The position numbers were made by a program, and so were the translations under genes. This document shows positions 22,220 through 35,500 of a stretch of DNA of 64,000 nt, one piece after another. Source of the DNA: Artocarpus heterophyllus. Lineage: Eukaryota; Streptophyta; Magnoliopsida; Rosales; Moraceae. The stretch covers positions 20,454,809-20,518,808 of the forward strand of contig CM046345.1 in the NCBI GenBank assembly GCA_025403435.1. The letters run 5' to 3'. Position 1 is the first letter of the stretch. Every line of letters starts with the position of its first letter. The notes beneath the pieces are model-generated. The model did no database searches. It was not told where the DNA came from and was given only the letters and a program-made list of their open reading frames with translations.

Positions 22220-25175
22220 TGTAACGCCCCCCTTACGGACGTCACAGATATCGTTACATTCTTACATTCATACTTACTTGGACTTTAAACATAAATATGA
22301 ATACAAAACTTAAACGATACTTTTAATTGTAAAAGTAATTAAACATACTTAACCAGGATCCATTCATACATTTTTTTTTATAACTTAACATTATTAAATC
22401 ACATTGCTTAACTCATTCCTTATCATAATTTACTCAATTACACTTTAAATTAATCATAAACTTATTTTAATAAAATGGATAAACCAAGTTGAAAATCATA
22501 ACTTATAAAAAAATCACATCATAATTCATTAATCAACACATCACTTAAAAATTTCATGCTCCCATAGTTCGGCAGGCCGAACTTGGGACTTCGGTAGGCC
22601 AAACATGATTGGCAGGCCGGAGTTCCTCAGTCGGCAGGCCGGCAGAGGCTTTGCAAATCTAGCTTAAAAACTTATCAATGTTTGGCAAGCCGAACTTTCA
22701 AACATCGGCAGGCCTAGCAATGATGTTCGGCAGGCCGACCGAGCCAAAATCCTTGAGAAAAACTTAATTTGTAAAACAGATTTAACTTTTCATAAAAATG
22801 CGGAAGGTCAAAATCCTTTAAATTGGTAAAATAAAATATTAAACCATAGTTCATGCATTCTTAAAACTTAACATAATAATATGTTCAAAATATAAAACTT
22901 ACTTTAAAACATAAAAACATTCTTCTTGGCGTTCTTCCGGTTACAATTCATCATGCTTTGTGCTTACACGCCTTTCCCATGTCCTCCGCCTAATCCATGA
23001 CTTTCTTACCCTTATCTACAACATGACATAAATCATGATTAAGCTAATGCTTAGTAAGTACATATAATTCTCACAATTTAAAACATTACATATACATCGT
23101 CATCATCATTGTCATCATATCATAAAAGTGCCTTAAGCACAATTTCATAGAAACATATCTTTCATTTCATTGACCATTTTAAAACTTATTCCATTTTATC
23201 TTAAGGGCCCAAGTGTTGCACCGTGAACATCATTGTAGGCGTGCCGTCATGAGAGGAGAAGGGTAGCTAATCCCAAACCAAACATGACATCATAACATAT
23301 CATTTCATAACTTTGGTGTGCAACACTTATTAGGTGATATATATATATACATAGTTTTCATGCTTTGAATCATGTCATCATCATACATACATAACTTTAA
23401 ATCATAAAAATCTTTCATAAGAATTCCTTTAAGGAAAACAACCACAAAACCATCATGAATATCATTGTGAACATATCATCAAACCTTGTAAAACGTGTCA
23501 TGTTGCTTGTGAGAATGTACTTACCTTAACGCTAGCTTACTTAACCTTAATATACTTTTGGTGACGACGCCGCGGTCTCGATGTGCTCGTTCCTTTGAGT
23601 GTTCATGCCATTTATCCATTTAAAATACAATAAAATTAATACTTATCATAAAACATTCATTCATTTAACATTCATATATACATTCATCTCATATTACAAA
23701 CATAATTCATAATCATCATTGTGACAACATAAAATTATCATCACATATACATGTTATCATGATTTTTCTTAAATCATAAAAAAAATTACTTTAAGCATGT
23801 AAAAACAAACCATACATTACAAACATGAAAATCTTTTGAAAACATTTTTCTAATAATTTAAAAATACATATATTTTAATTCTAAAATTCATACAAACATC
23901 TTATTATCATAAATTTCAACATCATAAAATTATTTCATCATCAATCAAAATCATTTAAACATATAAAACATTTCATAACATAAAATACATTCATCATACA
24001 TTATACATGTACATTCTTGACAACTTTCATGAAAAACATCATTCATTTACCTCTTGAATAAACATTACATTTTTCATGCATCAAAGTTAAACAACAATAT
24101 TTACTGTGAAGGGTAAAAGATAGTTCATATTTTTCATAGAACACCAAAATGACATGAAACTTGAAAAAAAACATCACATAATACATACATGAACATCATA
24201 TTAAAAACTCAAGACAAAATACAATACCTATAGAAAGATATTGCAGATGATTGGAGGAGCAGAATTCTTTTCAAAATTACCAGAAAAATTCTTACCTTGA
24301 AAATTTCTTCTTAAAATTCTTGAATTCAACCAACGAAAATATAACTTTTTCTTTCAATACTTGCAGAGAATTTTTGAAAGAAAAGGAGGATGGAACTCGT
24401 TGAGAAGAAAAGAGAAAGAAAGAAATTAGAAAACATCTCAGAACTGAGAGAGAGAAGAATGAGAAGATGAGAGAAAAATTGAGGAAAAGAACATTAAAAT
24501 TTTTTTTTAACGTAACGAGCATAATGAAAATTCATTACCCTCCATTAAGTCAGAATTTTCTAACTGTTTGATAGCAAATGGCATGGAGGAAAGAGAGAAA
24601 AGAGGGAAGTCAAACAATCTCTCATCACTTACCATGTTTTGCCCTCTTAAAATAGAAAACCATTTAAAATCAAACAAATCAATGCGAAGTCAACCTTTTA
24701 ATTTCCTTAATTGACAAAATTATTTCATTATTATGCCAATTAATCACAATAAGTCACCCATTTAATGTAATTATCTCAGCCATAAGTTTAGAGATATTTC
24801 TGCTGACTGCTCATCAGCTGTGTTCAACCTGCTGATTTTCCCCTTCAGCCTGTCGATTCCACCAAGTTTGGCCTGTCGATGGTTTCCTTCGGCCTGCCGA
24901 TCTTGGGCAGACTTTTTGGCCTGCTGAACTGTCCATAAATGCCATACATTAAAACATTCATACATCATTGCATCATAATTAAACATACATTAAAATAATC
25001 ATGAACACTTGAGCACAACGATTTCATGCGGTCGTCACCAGTCATAAAACTTGACATAAAAGTTAGTAATATTAAAATCATATATCATTACATATAACAT
25101 AAATTATTAATAAAATGTCTTAATGTCGTTACTAACTTAACGTGATTCATTACATAAAAATAGGTGGGTGTTACA
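22220..25175 (-). mobile_element. Inverted solo LTR of the gypsy family
   Basis: Starts TGTAACGCCCCCC and ends GGTGGGTGTTACA on the plus strand, so the element reads on the minus strand. It aligns in reverse to the 3' LTR at 14777-18059 but is about 330 bp shorter. No internal domain adjoins it, so it is a solo LTR. It keeps the two near-palindrome clusters (about 22567-22745 and 24824-24930) and the donor-like GTAAGTACATTCTCAC (about 23526-23507, minus). With the SINE, the 3204 bp insertion is flanked by CAAG on both sides (21968-21971 and 25176-25179). Confidence 0.85.
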
Positions 25176-25460
25176 CAAGCCCAGCTACTTGTTACTTCCA
25201 AAAACAAAATTAAAAAAAAAAAAGAAAAGAAAAACAAGGAACAGAGCAGTGACTTACAGATAAGCGTGAACATATATGATGGGAATTGTTTCTTGTGGAA
25301 TATTGTGATTTGGATTTGGGATATAAGTAAAGGCTATGGGGCCTGGATCTGGGCATAGGGAGTTTAGAGAAGTGGAGTTAGCTGGAAATAGAAAGAGTTG
25401 ATTTGAAAAAGGTACAATTGTGTGTATCAAATATGTTTTAAAGGTGTACATTAATAAAAT
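25176..25460. repeat. Duplicated intergenic block, copy 2 (right part)
   Basis: Matches 10852-11132. Both copies keep an open minus-strand frame of about 80 codons rich in Pro/Asn, ending in TAA overlapping a GTAAGT. After about 25460 this copy continues into sequence leading to the 3' side of P450 copy 2; copy 1 is cut there by the gypsy fragment. Confidence 0.75.
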
Positions 25461-25848
25461 CAAAATTGACCCAGACATACTTTTTAAATAAACATAAAAC
25501 ACTTGAATCTGTCTAAGCAGGTAAACAAATAATAAGAGAACTAAATTGTTTGGACAAATAAACAAATAACAATATTAATAATAAAAAACAATCACATGCA
25601 TAAGTAAATACACATGAACACATGATGTGATTATTTAATGCAAGGAAAAATGAAACTTGAAAAAAGACTATTAGTACCAAGCACCTTGAAAGATGGACTC
25701 TTATTACTTCGAATCATAGTTACAAGGCAATAAGAATTTGAGGTATCCTAAACACTCCATCACGGCTAAACTCATCAATTATTGGATAAATTCCTTACAG
25801 ATTCATCAATTCTTGGTCTGGCACCCCTACCAAAGCACATTGACGATC

Positions 25849-26848
25849 TCATTTAGTCTCAGAATGGAGGCGAAAGATCGGCTTCAAAAGCAAGTGGTTG
25901 GCTCTAACGACAGATAGACCAAACTTCTCGGTCATGTCAATGTCCGCTGGTTTTGTGCCACTAGGAAGCTCCCAATTAAAGCAATGCACCAACTGAGCAA
26001 GAACCAAACGAATTGTAGTTAACCCCATTTGCAGTCCAGGGCAACCTCTACGACCAGCCCCAAATGGAAGAAGCCGAAAGTCCCGGCCTCGGAAGTCTAT
26101 GTTGTTCTCATTGATGAATCTTTCAGGATAAAATTCTTCCACATTTTCTGACCATACATTTGGATCTCTTCCTATTGCCCAGGTGTTTATTATAATTCGA
26201 GATTTATTTGGAATATAATACCCTTCAATGGTTATGTCCTTCATAGATTCACGTGGTAGTAATGGTACTACTGGATGTAGTCTGAAGCTCTCCTTCACCA
26301 CCATGTCCAAGTAAACTAAATTCCCCAAATCCTTTTCATCGACAATAATTTTGTCCGTCCCAACGACACTGCCTTGCTCTTCTTGAACATTTTTCATCAC
26401 TCTAGGATTCTTTAGAAGTTCAGACAATGCCCACTCAATTAATGCAGATGAAGTATCAAGTGCAGCCGTCATCAGGTCTACCAAGATAGCTTTTATGTTT
26501 GTTCGATCAATGATAAAAACATGTTCATCATGGGGATTCATGGGCTGGTTCATGAAGGAAAGCAACACGTCAATGAAATCATCATGATGCCCCTGTTTCC
26601 ACCGACCAATTTGCTCGTGCTCTGCAATTATACGTTCGAACACTTTGTCCATGTCCTTGTTGACTTTTTTCATCTGTCTTTTGTATCCCTAAGGTAGAAT
26701 AAAGAAGCAATAGGTAAAGAAAATATATAAGACTATTCCTCCGTTAATAAATAATAATTAGATGACAAAGGAATTTGTCAAGTTTGGCAGAGGTAGAAAA
26801 TTTTGAGAGGGGCGTCGATTAAACTAAAGCCTGAACTAAGCAACTGGC

Positions 26849-26913
<65 letters not shown>

Positions 26914-28981
26914 TAACGCCATCGTCTCTCTTTTAATATTTTTTCTATGTATTTGTGTATTTTATTTTTTCTTTAAAATGAGTCAAGTCTGTAGTTGAGT
27001 AACTTAAGCTAAATTCAATTTTGAAAGTTTGTAGTTAGCAAAATTAAGAATTTTCATAATGTGTCTGATTTTTTTTGTTCTAGGATAGAATTGAAACATT
27101 TCAAAAACAATTATATTGATGTCTCGATAAAAATAGTTATTTTGCACTTAATTGCATGTAGAATTACTATGTTTTAGGCATTTAAATTTCATTTCATTTA
27201 ATTCGTTTTATCTTTATTTTATTTAATTTGATTCTATTTATTTTTATTGCATTTTATTTTAATTTTATAGAACTTGTTTTATTTTAATTTCCCCTCTAAT
27301 TATTTATTTTATTCTTATTTATGTGGGTAAATTAGGCACAGGGACACGCATGAAAATTTGGAGCTAAAATGGGGCAAAAGGATAAAGAATTAGAATTTAA
27401 ACTCGTCCAAAAGAAGCTCCACGTGCGAGAATCATACATGATAAGGAGCCACACTTCTCCCGATTAATTAGCTCCATATGCAGGAATCATCCAAAAACAA
27501 ACAAATTTTTAACACCATTTTCGTGGATTATTTTGTTTAATTTTGGTTATTTTTTTCAATTTTTGTAAATATAACAATTGCAACAATCTTTTAAATAACT
27601 GAAATTAATATCAAAATCATACTTGGCTACTTAATAATTAAACTTAACACAAATAATCCCATTTTAAAATTTAAGGATGTTACAGGTATGGGCTTGGTAC
27701 TATATATACATTTAATTTGTTTTAAATTTTGCAGAAAGCACGTATATATACAATGACCAGTGTATATATAAGAGCTTGGCAAAGCTCCGTTAAAAAATTA
27801 AAATAATAATTAAACAAAAAAACAACCTGAAGCAATAGAAAACCTTATTTCTTCTCATGATATAAGTTGTGCATGCAACATGGGTACACATAACTATATG
27901 ATGAACGTCACACTTTAAAAAAAATTTAATCGCTATAAACACATCAATACGTGGTGTGGTTGTCTATCATTTTCAGTCTCCAGCACTTCTCCCTACCGCT
28001 TTTTCGATAGCCAAAAAAAAAAAGGACAAGAAAAAACCTTTTTAGCTTCCTTAACACTCGTACCCTGCCGCTCTTTAAGCCAGAAAAAACATAAAAAGCC
28101 TCTCGAGAAATCATTAATATACTATTGTTAATAATAATAATGAATTATTAAAAAACCAACCAAGCTTCCTGGGTAAATGTTATTTTTTCCAAGTGTCGGT
28201 GAAGTATCCTCCGACTCTAAGCTCAAAAGTAACCAAAAATAAAAAAGAAAAAGCTTATGATAAATGTCAATCAGTAAAAACCCAAACTAAGCAAGGGTCA
28301 TTATTAACTAAACTAGAAAAAATTTTTGAAACAAACCTGAAGATCAAGTGGCGCGAGATAAGGTACAAAATCAGCCATGTTGAAAGCTCCTGCTAAGCGC
28401 ATAACCTCTTCAACGAGCCCCTTCAGAACATATCGTTCGTCCCCAACATTCCTCCCCAATAGTGTCCTACACGATATGTTCGCAATAATCTCCCCCACCT
28501 TCCTACTAACATCCACCACCTCCCCTGCCGCCGCGGCGTTCCTAAGCGACGCCACAACCGATGCAACTTCTTCCCTCCTCAATGCTGCAAAGGACTCGAC
28601 CTTTGATGACGTCAGGAGCTGTAGAGTGCAGAACTTCCGGACGTTACGCCAGTACGGCCCGTACACCGACGCTTGGACTTTAGGTCGGCTGGCGAAAACG
28701 TTGTCGTACGTTTTAAGTATTAGCTCGGCGGCTTGTGGCGAGGAGACGACTACGGTTGGGACACGCCCGAGACGCATGGACATGATTGGCCCGTATTTCG
28801 TGGCTAGAGCTTGGAGACCTTGGTGCGGGAGTGGGGTCAGCAGGTGGAGATTCCCGATAATTGGCAGCTGCCAGGGACCCGGTGGTAGTTTCCGGCCATT
28901 TCCACGGAGGATTTGGAGAAGAAGGGAGAAAATAGATCCGAGGATAACTAAGAGAATGGCTAAGAACGTTGTACCAGACAT
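25849..28981 (-). CDS. Cytochrome P450, CYP71 clan (copy 2), with in-frame deletions
   Basis: Paralogue of copy 1 with the same two-exon structure: exons 28981-28337 and 26688-25849, GT-AG phase-0 intron, 494 residues. The anchor, proline hinge, WxxxR, AALDTSS, ESFR, PERF and FGAGRRGCPG are all present and no stop is seen. Two deletions stand out. Thirteen residues corresponding to 108-120 of copy 1 (Y-L-S-Y-G-T-K-G-M-A-F-T-E region) are gone just before helix C, in or next to substrate recognition site 1. One leucine is lost after ExxR (HPVVPLLPRES versus HPVVPLLLPRES), at substrate recognition site 5. I count 11 further substitutions in the second exon and 6 in the first. It may encode an altered or non-functional enzyme; the frame remains open. 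Confidence 0.82.
26854..26910. repeat. (TA)n microsatellite in P450 copy 2 intron
   Basis: An uninterrupted TA run of about 57 bp. The corresponding site in copy 1 (about 1218-1236) is short and interrupted. Confidence 0.95.
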
Positions 28982-30369
28982 GACGCTATTAAGGACAAAA
29001 TTTTCTAATAGATGACTGAGATGCATATGAATGATTGAGTAATATTTATTTAAAGGAGGGTACTACTGAGTCCCACTTGAAACCTTATAATTGCTTAGAT
29101 AGAAGAGTGAATAAGAGGGGAGGAAAAACGTTTTCCTCATGATTTTCATCTTGTAGTTTTCATTTGTCGCTATAGCCAACCTGTAAGCTTATAGTACAAA
29201 TGCTTCTTTTGTCAAAACTGCCCCTCTACTTGAGAGCAGTTTATTTCGTCATCCATGACATCAATCCAGGAGAGAGATCTAAAAATCACTCTTCTCTCGG
29301 TGCGAATGACTGGAGGAACGAGAAATCCCGTGTAGACAACAACGAGAAGAGAAGTGCAACGCTGATGAAAGCCTGTAAAAATAATGTTACAATGTTAGAT
29401 CGAGCTTAATTAATCTAATCATTTAAGATCTCATAAATATATTAAGCACTTGAACATTTTATTTTACCAAGCGCTTTAGTTACAGCAATGTTGAGTGCGT
29501 CTATATGGATCGAATTTTTCTAAATTGTGTGCTATTGAAAACATTTAACTATAAATTCTAAGTAACTATGAAAAGAAAAGAAGCGGAGCTTGATCCAAAT
29601 GGAATCTATCTATCTATTCTATCTATAATCTGTATCTATATCTATAATAATAATAACTATTATTTTTTTTCCTTCTTCGTCTTCAAAGTTTCTAACTTAT
29701 CTCTGGTTCTGCTTTCTCCAAAATGTTGAAATAGTGAAGAACATCCCTGAACTTCTTATTCACTACGGCAACTCAACATATGTTGGATATGAGCTGTATG
29801 GTGAAAGGAAAGTAAGCTAGCAAGCCACTAGGTCACACATCCAATCGTATTGGATTATATAAACAATCAACACAATATTACGTATGAGAACCAATAACAA
29901 ATATTAAAGCTTGTCACTCAGCCAATAGAAAGGAAGCACTTGCATCACTTATCCAATTATATGCTAAAGCTTGTACCGTACAATGCTAGTCATACCGCCT
30001 ATGTACCTCTATATATAGTTGGTCATTTGCTTTGGTTTGTAATAATCACTTAACACTTGCAGCTAAATTCCCATATACACGGCTTAGACACTAAAGCCAA
30101 TTCTAGTTGCTGGAGACAAAGAGCTCCATTTTTAAATGTCTCTACTTCCATTTGGTATGATATTATCTTCAAAGGCATCGTACCATTGAAAGATAATATA
30201 TTTACTTATTAACCGTCACTTATAACCTTCCTCAAACGATGTGGGACAAGAGCTTACCTTTTCTTGGCTTTTTGTTCCTCTTCTACTTGAGCACATAAGA
30301 TATATTAAAACATACCTCGATATTATTAACTTTATAAAATGTATTTACAAAAATATGTTCTGAAGAGAG

Positions 30370-30800
30370 CGTAACAATGCCAACAATCTCAGCTCTCGAA
30401 GCATGTCAGGCATTTGCAAATGCAAGTTGAAAGGTTTCCAAGCTTAAGCATTTGTAATTTTATCCACTAAATTATTTGTTATAGCCGTTTGGTTTACCTC
30501 TATATGTCGTTAGTAAATGATCTCTCTAATCAAGTTAAACTTCCTTTCAATGTGTATTTGCTTCTTGTGGTTTCAAGGTTCCTTTAATAGAGTTATTGCA
30601 CCATTATTGTCGCAATAAAGTTTTATGGGTGCAACAACCGCTGCTACTATCTCAAGATCTTGTGGGAAGTTTCGCAGATATATAGCCTCTTTTAGAGCTT
30701 CAGTTGCAGGTACATTTTCAGCTTTAATAGTGTAGTTTGCATCATAACTCTTTTCACATTCTGCTAACTCACAATTCCATCCATATAGCCCATGAAGATA
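30370..30800 (-). pseudogene. Ty1/copia RNase H 3' fragment, copy 2
   Basis: Minus-strand ORF 30806-30573 reads AECEKSYDANYTIKAENVPA, TEALKEAIYLRNFPQDLEI and KLYCDNNGAITLLKEP, a copia RNase H core. It continues after a stop into the domain's C-terminal tail. It is less damaged than its partner at 4930-5330, having YLRNF intact where copy 1 has a stop. There is no attached LTR. Confidence 0.75.
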
Positions 30801-30809
30801 TGCCATTTT

Positions 30810-32050
30810 ATTAAGGTTTTGAGAGATTCTAATAACACGTATTCAGTTGCTTTTTTATTTTTCTCTCTTATACCTCTGTGAAAATTAAAGCTTTAAAGTA
30901 TCATAACTTCATTGTTTCAACTCCAATTAAGACTATTCTTCTTCTTATGGATTCAGACAGAAGATAAAAACAAATCCTAATCCATGTAGCCTATGAAAAT
31001 CTCTCGTGGTCATTCATGATTTATAAGACTTTTAAAATGATAAAGATTTTCCAATGAATGTGTTCAATCCTCTATTCAAACATTTTATTCAAACACTAAT
31101 ACACATTTTATTCCAAGGTTGTATTACAATTTATCTGTGTACCCAAACGTCAATGTAGATCGTTGTTCACTTCAAATCAGTTCAATTTTTATTTGTTCAA
31201 TCTATGTTCCATTATGTGTTGATAGCATAAATTTGGGACAAAATGTGTGTGAAAAGTGAAAAATTTAGAAAGGGAAAATAATTTGCACTAGTCAAAATTG
31301 TTTGGACTTTATAATTAAGAAAGGTTGAAAGCCATATAGTGGATGACTATTTAGTTAGAATGTCCAAATTCTTGACAAAAAAATTTGAACCGAGTTGAAT
31401 TGAGTAGTGCATCTCAAAAACTTTAGTGGTTTTAAAAAATTTTACAAAACCACAATAAATAACAAATTCTTGTGGGCTATATAGATGAGGATTTTTTTCT
31501 CTCCTCGTTCTAAACATCTAAAAAGAAAAATTGTCTCAATCGAAGTTAAAACAAAAAAGTTATGATATTTTAAATCTTGAGTTTTTATAGAAATAGATCA
31601 TTAAAAAAAGACAAAAAGAAACCAAATATATGTTACGGGAATCTTATAGATGTGTTCTGCCCCTCAACTACATATTACTTCCAAGTTTTTATCGGTTTTA
31701 TAACTTACACATATAATATGTCAAATCAATATCCTTGAACAATTATAGACCATTTAGATCAATCTTAATGGCTAAAAAAATGAAGTTTTAAAACTCCAAA
31801 TAGTGTGAGATGTACTCTAGAAATAATACCAATTAATCACAAAATATTAATAATCAACAAAATCACTAAATAAATAATTGAAACTAAACAAAACATAGTA
31901 AGATTTTAACATACTAAGAAACCAACATACGAATATTTATTACACTGACATACCAATAATCATTAAAATGACACGCACTAGTATTGATTGATACTATAAA
32001 CAACTAATAATTATAAAATTAATAGTGCACATCCAATAATAAAAAACTAA
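30810..32050. other. Intergenic, nothing recognised
   Basis: AT-rich sequence with frequent stops on both strands. I see no repeat structure, RNA gene or coding frame. Confidence 0.6.
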
Positions 32051-32568
32051 AAGGCCGTTTAGTTTTGCTTTTGAGATGTTTTCTTTCATTTTCAAAAACA
32101 CAAAAAATGAAAATGGTTTTGAAAACATGTTTGATTAAAATTTTAAACCTACCTAAAATAAAAACATTTCTAAAAACACCCCCTCAAAAGATCCATTTTT
32201 AGAAAACAAGAAAAAAAAAACTTGTTTTTATGTTTTTTAAAACTTCTTTCTTAATCAACCAACCCATTCAACCAACCAATTTGACATACCCATCAACCCC
32301 TTCCCAACTCTGTCACAATAAACTTAGAAACCCACGTCCCTAACCCACGCCATCATGTTGAACCCAATGACCAACACCCCCCACCCACAATGTCACCTCC
32401 TTCGTGCTCCTCCAAACCGAGAAACGAAGAGAAATCACAAGAGAAAGAGATAGAGAAGATAGGGGCTGGGTAGTCGATGATGGGGCCAACAAACCCAACG
32501 ACCCACCCACAACATCGCCTCCACCATGCTCCTCCAAACTTAGAGAGAGAGAGGGGTGAGGTTGCGGC

Positions 32569-35500
32569 TGTAACACCCGAGAATTTTTAATGCATTAAAA
32601 ATGCATTAAGTTAAGGATTATATTAAGATAAAAAGTACAGTTTAAAAACAAATATTGTATAATAATATGGGAAATTATACGGTATTAAAATAACGCAGTA
32701 TAAAAAAATACACTGATAAAGTTATTACACTGTAAGAGTAAAGCAGTATAGAAATTGGACAGTGTGGACCATAATTTTTTATATAAAAGTGCAAAAAAAA
32801 TCAGATAAAAGTCAGCTCTTTCTCTCTCTACTTTCTCTCTCTAGATTTTCTCTCTCTCCTCAAAAATCTGTCCAAGATTTTGGCCTCTGTTTTCGACACC
32901 TCCCGCACCAATGGAAAGCTCTCATTGAGCTGAGTCCAACGAGGTGTCGTGCCACCCAAAACACTGCCGGAGGAGGCCGCACGCGCCGCCCGAAGTGGCG
33001 GTGAAACCCATTTTTTCCGACGTGATTTATCCGCCGTCCGACATCCAATCGACGTGATCTTATTGTCTACGGACTCAGCATAATGAGAGGAACAAGAAGA
33101 CACCAATCTTCCAGCTCAATTTTAGCTAGAGAGGCACGACGGAGCTGCCCCGTTTCTACCGCCGTGCCACCATTCGATGCCGCCGTTCACGGTGGCGTTG
33201 AGGTGTACCGCCACCACCGTTAGACTCAAATGGCAACGAGGAATGAGAACCCTTGACCAATTGCACCCTCGCTCGGCTGCCCGTTGAAGGAGGGAGGTTG
33301 CCGCCGTCGCTGTCGTGGGTGAGTTCGATTTCACCATTGCAAGCGACGTTGGACCCAATTGGCAGCAGCATTATGCTCAGAGAGGGACAGGGAACATTTT
33401 CTCCCTCCCAATTTCATGAGACGTCGTCAGATCGATGGAGAATAACCTCTGCCTTTGTACGCCGCCATGAGAAGCTTTGGGCCGCCGTTCTACGTAACGG
33501 TGTGGTGCACCACCGCCACTGACATGCTCAGACAGCCACGAAGAAGGAAACGCCCAGGTCAATTTGGGCCCAACACCGGCGGAGATCCACCGCCCTAGCC
33601 ACCACGTTAAGCCAAGAATTTTGAGCTAAATCTATGCTGATCGAAGCCAAATTGTGTAAAATTAAGGCTGCCATCGAACTCAGAAGGTCCAAGACTGCCA
33701 AGAGCCGAGATTACAGCTTTTCAAGGTCACCGGAGCCACGGCACGTGCCCCACGCGCCGCCGCGGGTGGCTGGCCTTCGGCGGACCTTGGGTCCAAAGTT
33801 TCTGACCTCCGATCGAAGATCCAAGACCGCCTCCCAACTCATTTCGATGCTCTAAATGCAATGGTGACCTCCGTTTGAGCTAATTCCAATCCGGTGAAAA
33901 TCATATGGTACCAATTGCACACAAATTGAGGCGATTCAAACTGTAGTAATGGAGTCTAATATGACGTTTTCAGTAATGTATGATCTTCAGGAAGCATTCC
34001 TAGCCATTCATGGTTGCTCGAGGAGCACTGCAGAGGATGCTTCGCATACTGTAGATACAGCGAGGTACAACTAAACTTACTTAGCTTGGAGTCCAAGTAA
34101 GTAGGAATCTTGCCTACAGTATGAACCCTTTTAAAATAAATTGCTTTAGATGCTTTCATAAAAATTTATAAAATACATGATCAGTGATTGTTACACTGTT
34201 TTATGTGAGAATGGGTTTTATAACGTTGCAAGGTTGATGAAAAACCCGTTAAGGGTAAAATCATCATTATTAAGGAAACGGCTAGAACGGAGTCGAACAC
34301 TCTGAATTAGCATAACATTCTTAGACAAAAAATGTTCTATAATACGTTAAGTAATGAAATCGCCAGTAAAACAGGAGATTTAATAAGGGATGTTTAAGTA
34401 AACGAGAGGTAAACCGATGGGTTACAAAGTTAAAAGGAAAAGTAACCCTGGTGGGTTACAAAGCTAAGTGAAGGAAAGGTAAATCGATGGTTTATAAGGT
34501 TAAGTAAAGACAACGGTAAACGAAAGTATACTAGTCAAGTTAAAAGGAAAGAATGGTTAATGTTTACATTTTATTTTTCAATCGAGTGGATTGATAATAA
34601 ATAAAGTTAACTAATAAGTTGGCTATCGTTTGATAAGGACACAGAGGCTGACTAATGCAAGGAAAATGAATAGAATAGAGAACGCTAGAGCATAGTTCAA
34701 GTAAGTTCAAATCTCACCTACAACATAAAATAAATGATTTTTAAATGCTTATTTATATAATTTGCAAATGAATTTGCAATTATCATGCAAGTTTCTCTTA
34801 AAGTATGTTTACATTTATTATGCAAAAAGTTTTAAAGTTCAAGAAAAATATTTGCAATGAATTTGCAATTGTTATGTTTAAAGTCTATTTGTATATTGAT
34901 ATGCATAACGTTTTTTTTAAAAGTTTAAGTTATGATTTTCAAAGTATTTAAAGTATGTTTTGCATTATAATAATGCACAATGTTTTATAGTTTAAGTTAT
35001 AGGTTTCATGATGCATATGTTATGCAATAAGTTGCATTTATTGTGCAATAAGTTTTAGAATAAAAGTTATAATTTGCAAAATGTGATTTCATTATATGTT
35101 GCATTTGTTATGCGATAAGTGTTAGAATACAAGTTATGATTTGCAAAATATGTTTGCGTTTTATGATGCATTTGTTAAGCAATATGTTGCATTTGTTATG
35201 CAATAGGTTTTATAGTACAAGCTATAAATTGCAAGTGTGTTTGCATATGATGTGATTGCATTTGAAATGCTCACTAAAGTTAATAAGAAGGTAACGTAAA
35301 GATAAAAGGAAAGTGTCGTACCAGCCTCTTTGTTATGAGGTAATGAAAGTAAAATTAAAGTTTGACCTCCTAGATGTGAGGTACAAGACCTCAATGTTTG
35401 ATGGTCTCAAGTCTTCCACAAGGGAAGCATCATGTTTATGATCTCATGATTAATGAGTTGGTACGAATACTAAAGTAAAGTAAGGAAAATGAAGGTAAGA

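Larger units (their letters stand above)
25784..30790. repeat. P450 segmental duplication, copy 2
   Basis: Direct repeat of 146-5335. Differences include an expanded TA run (26854-26910), an insertion of about 46 bp in the intron near 28035-28080, and loss of about 200 bp near 30215 relative to copy 1. The intron 26689-28336 has no supported gene. Confidence 0.9.

Noticed and set aside
32762..33855. Cluster of short ORFs on both strands in a GC-rich segment
   Set aside because: Located inside a solo LTR (32569-36497) and without recognisable domains; GC-rich DNA simply has fewer stops.
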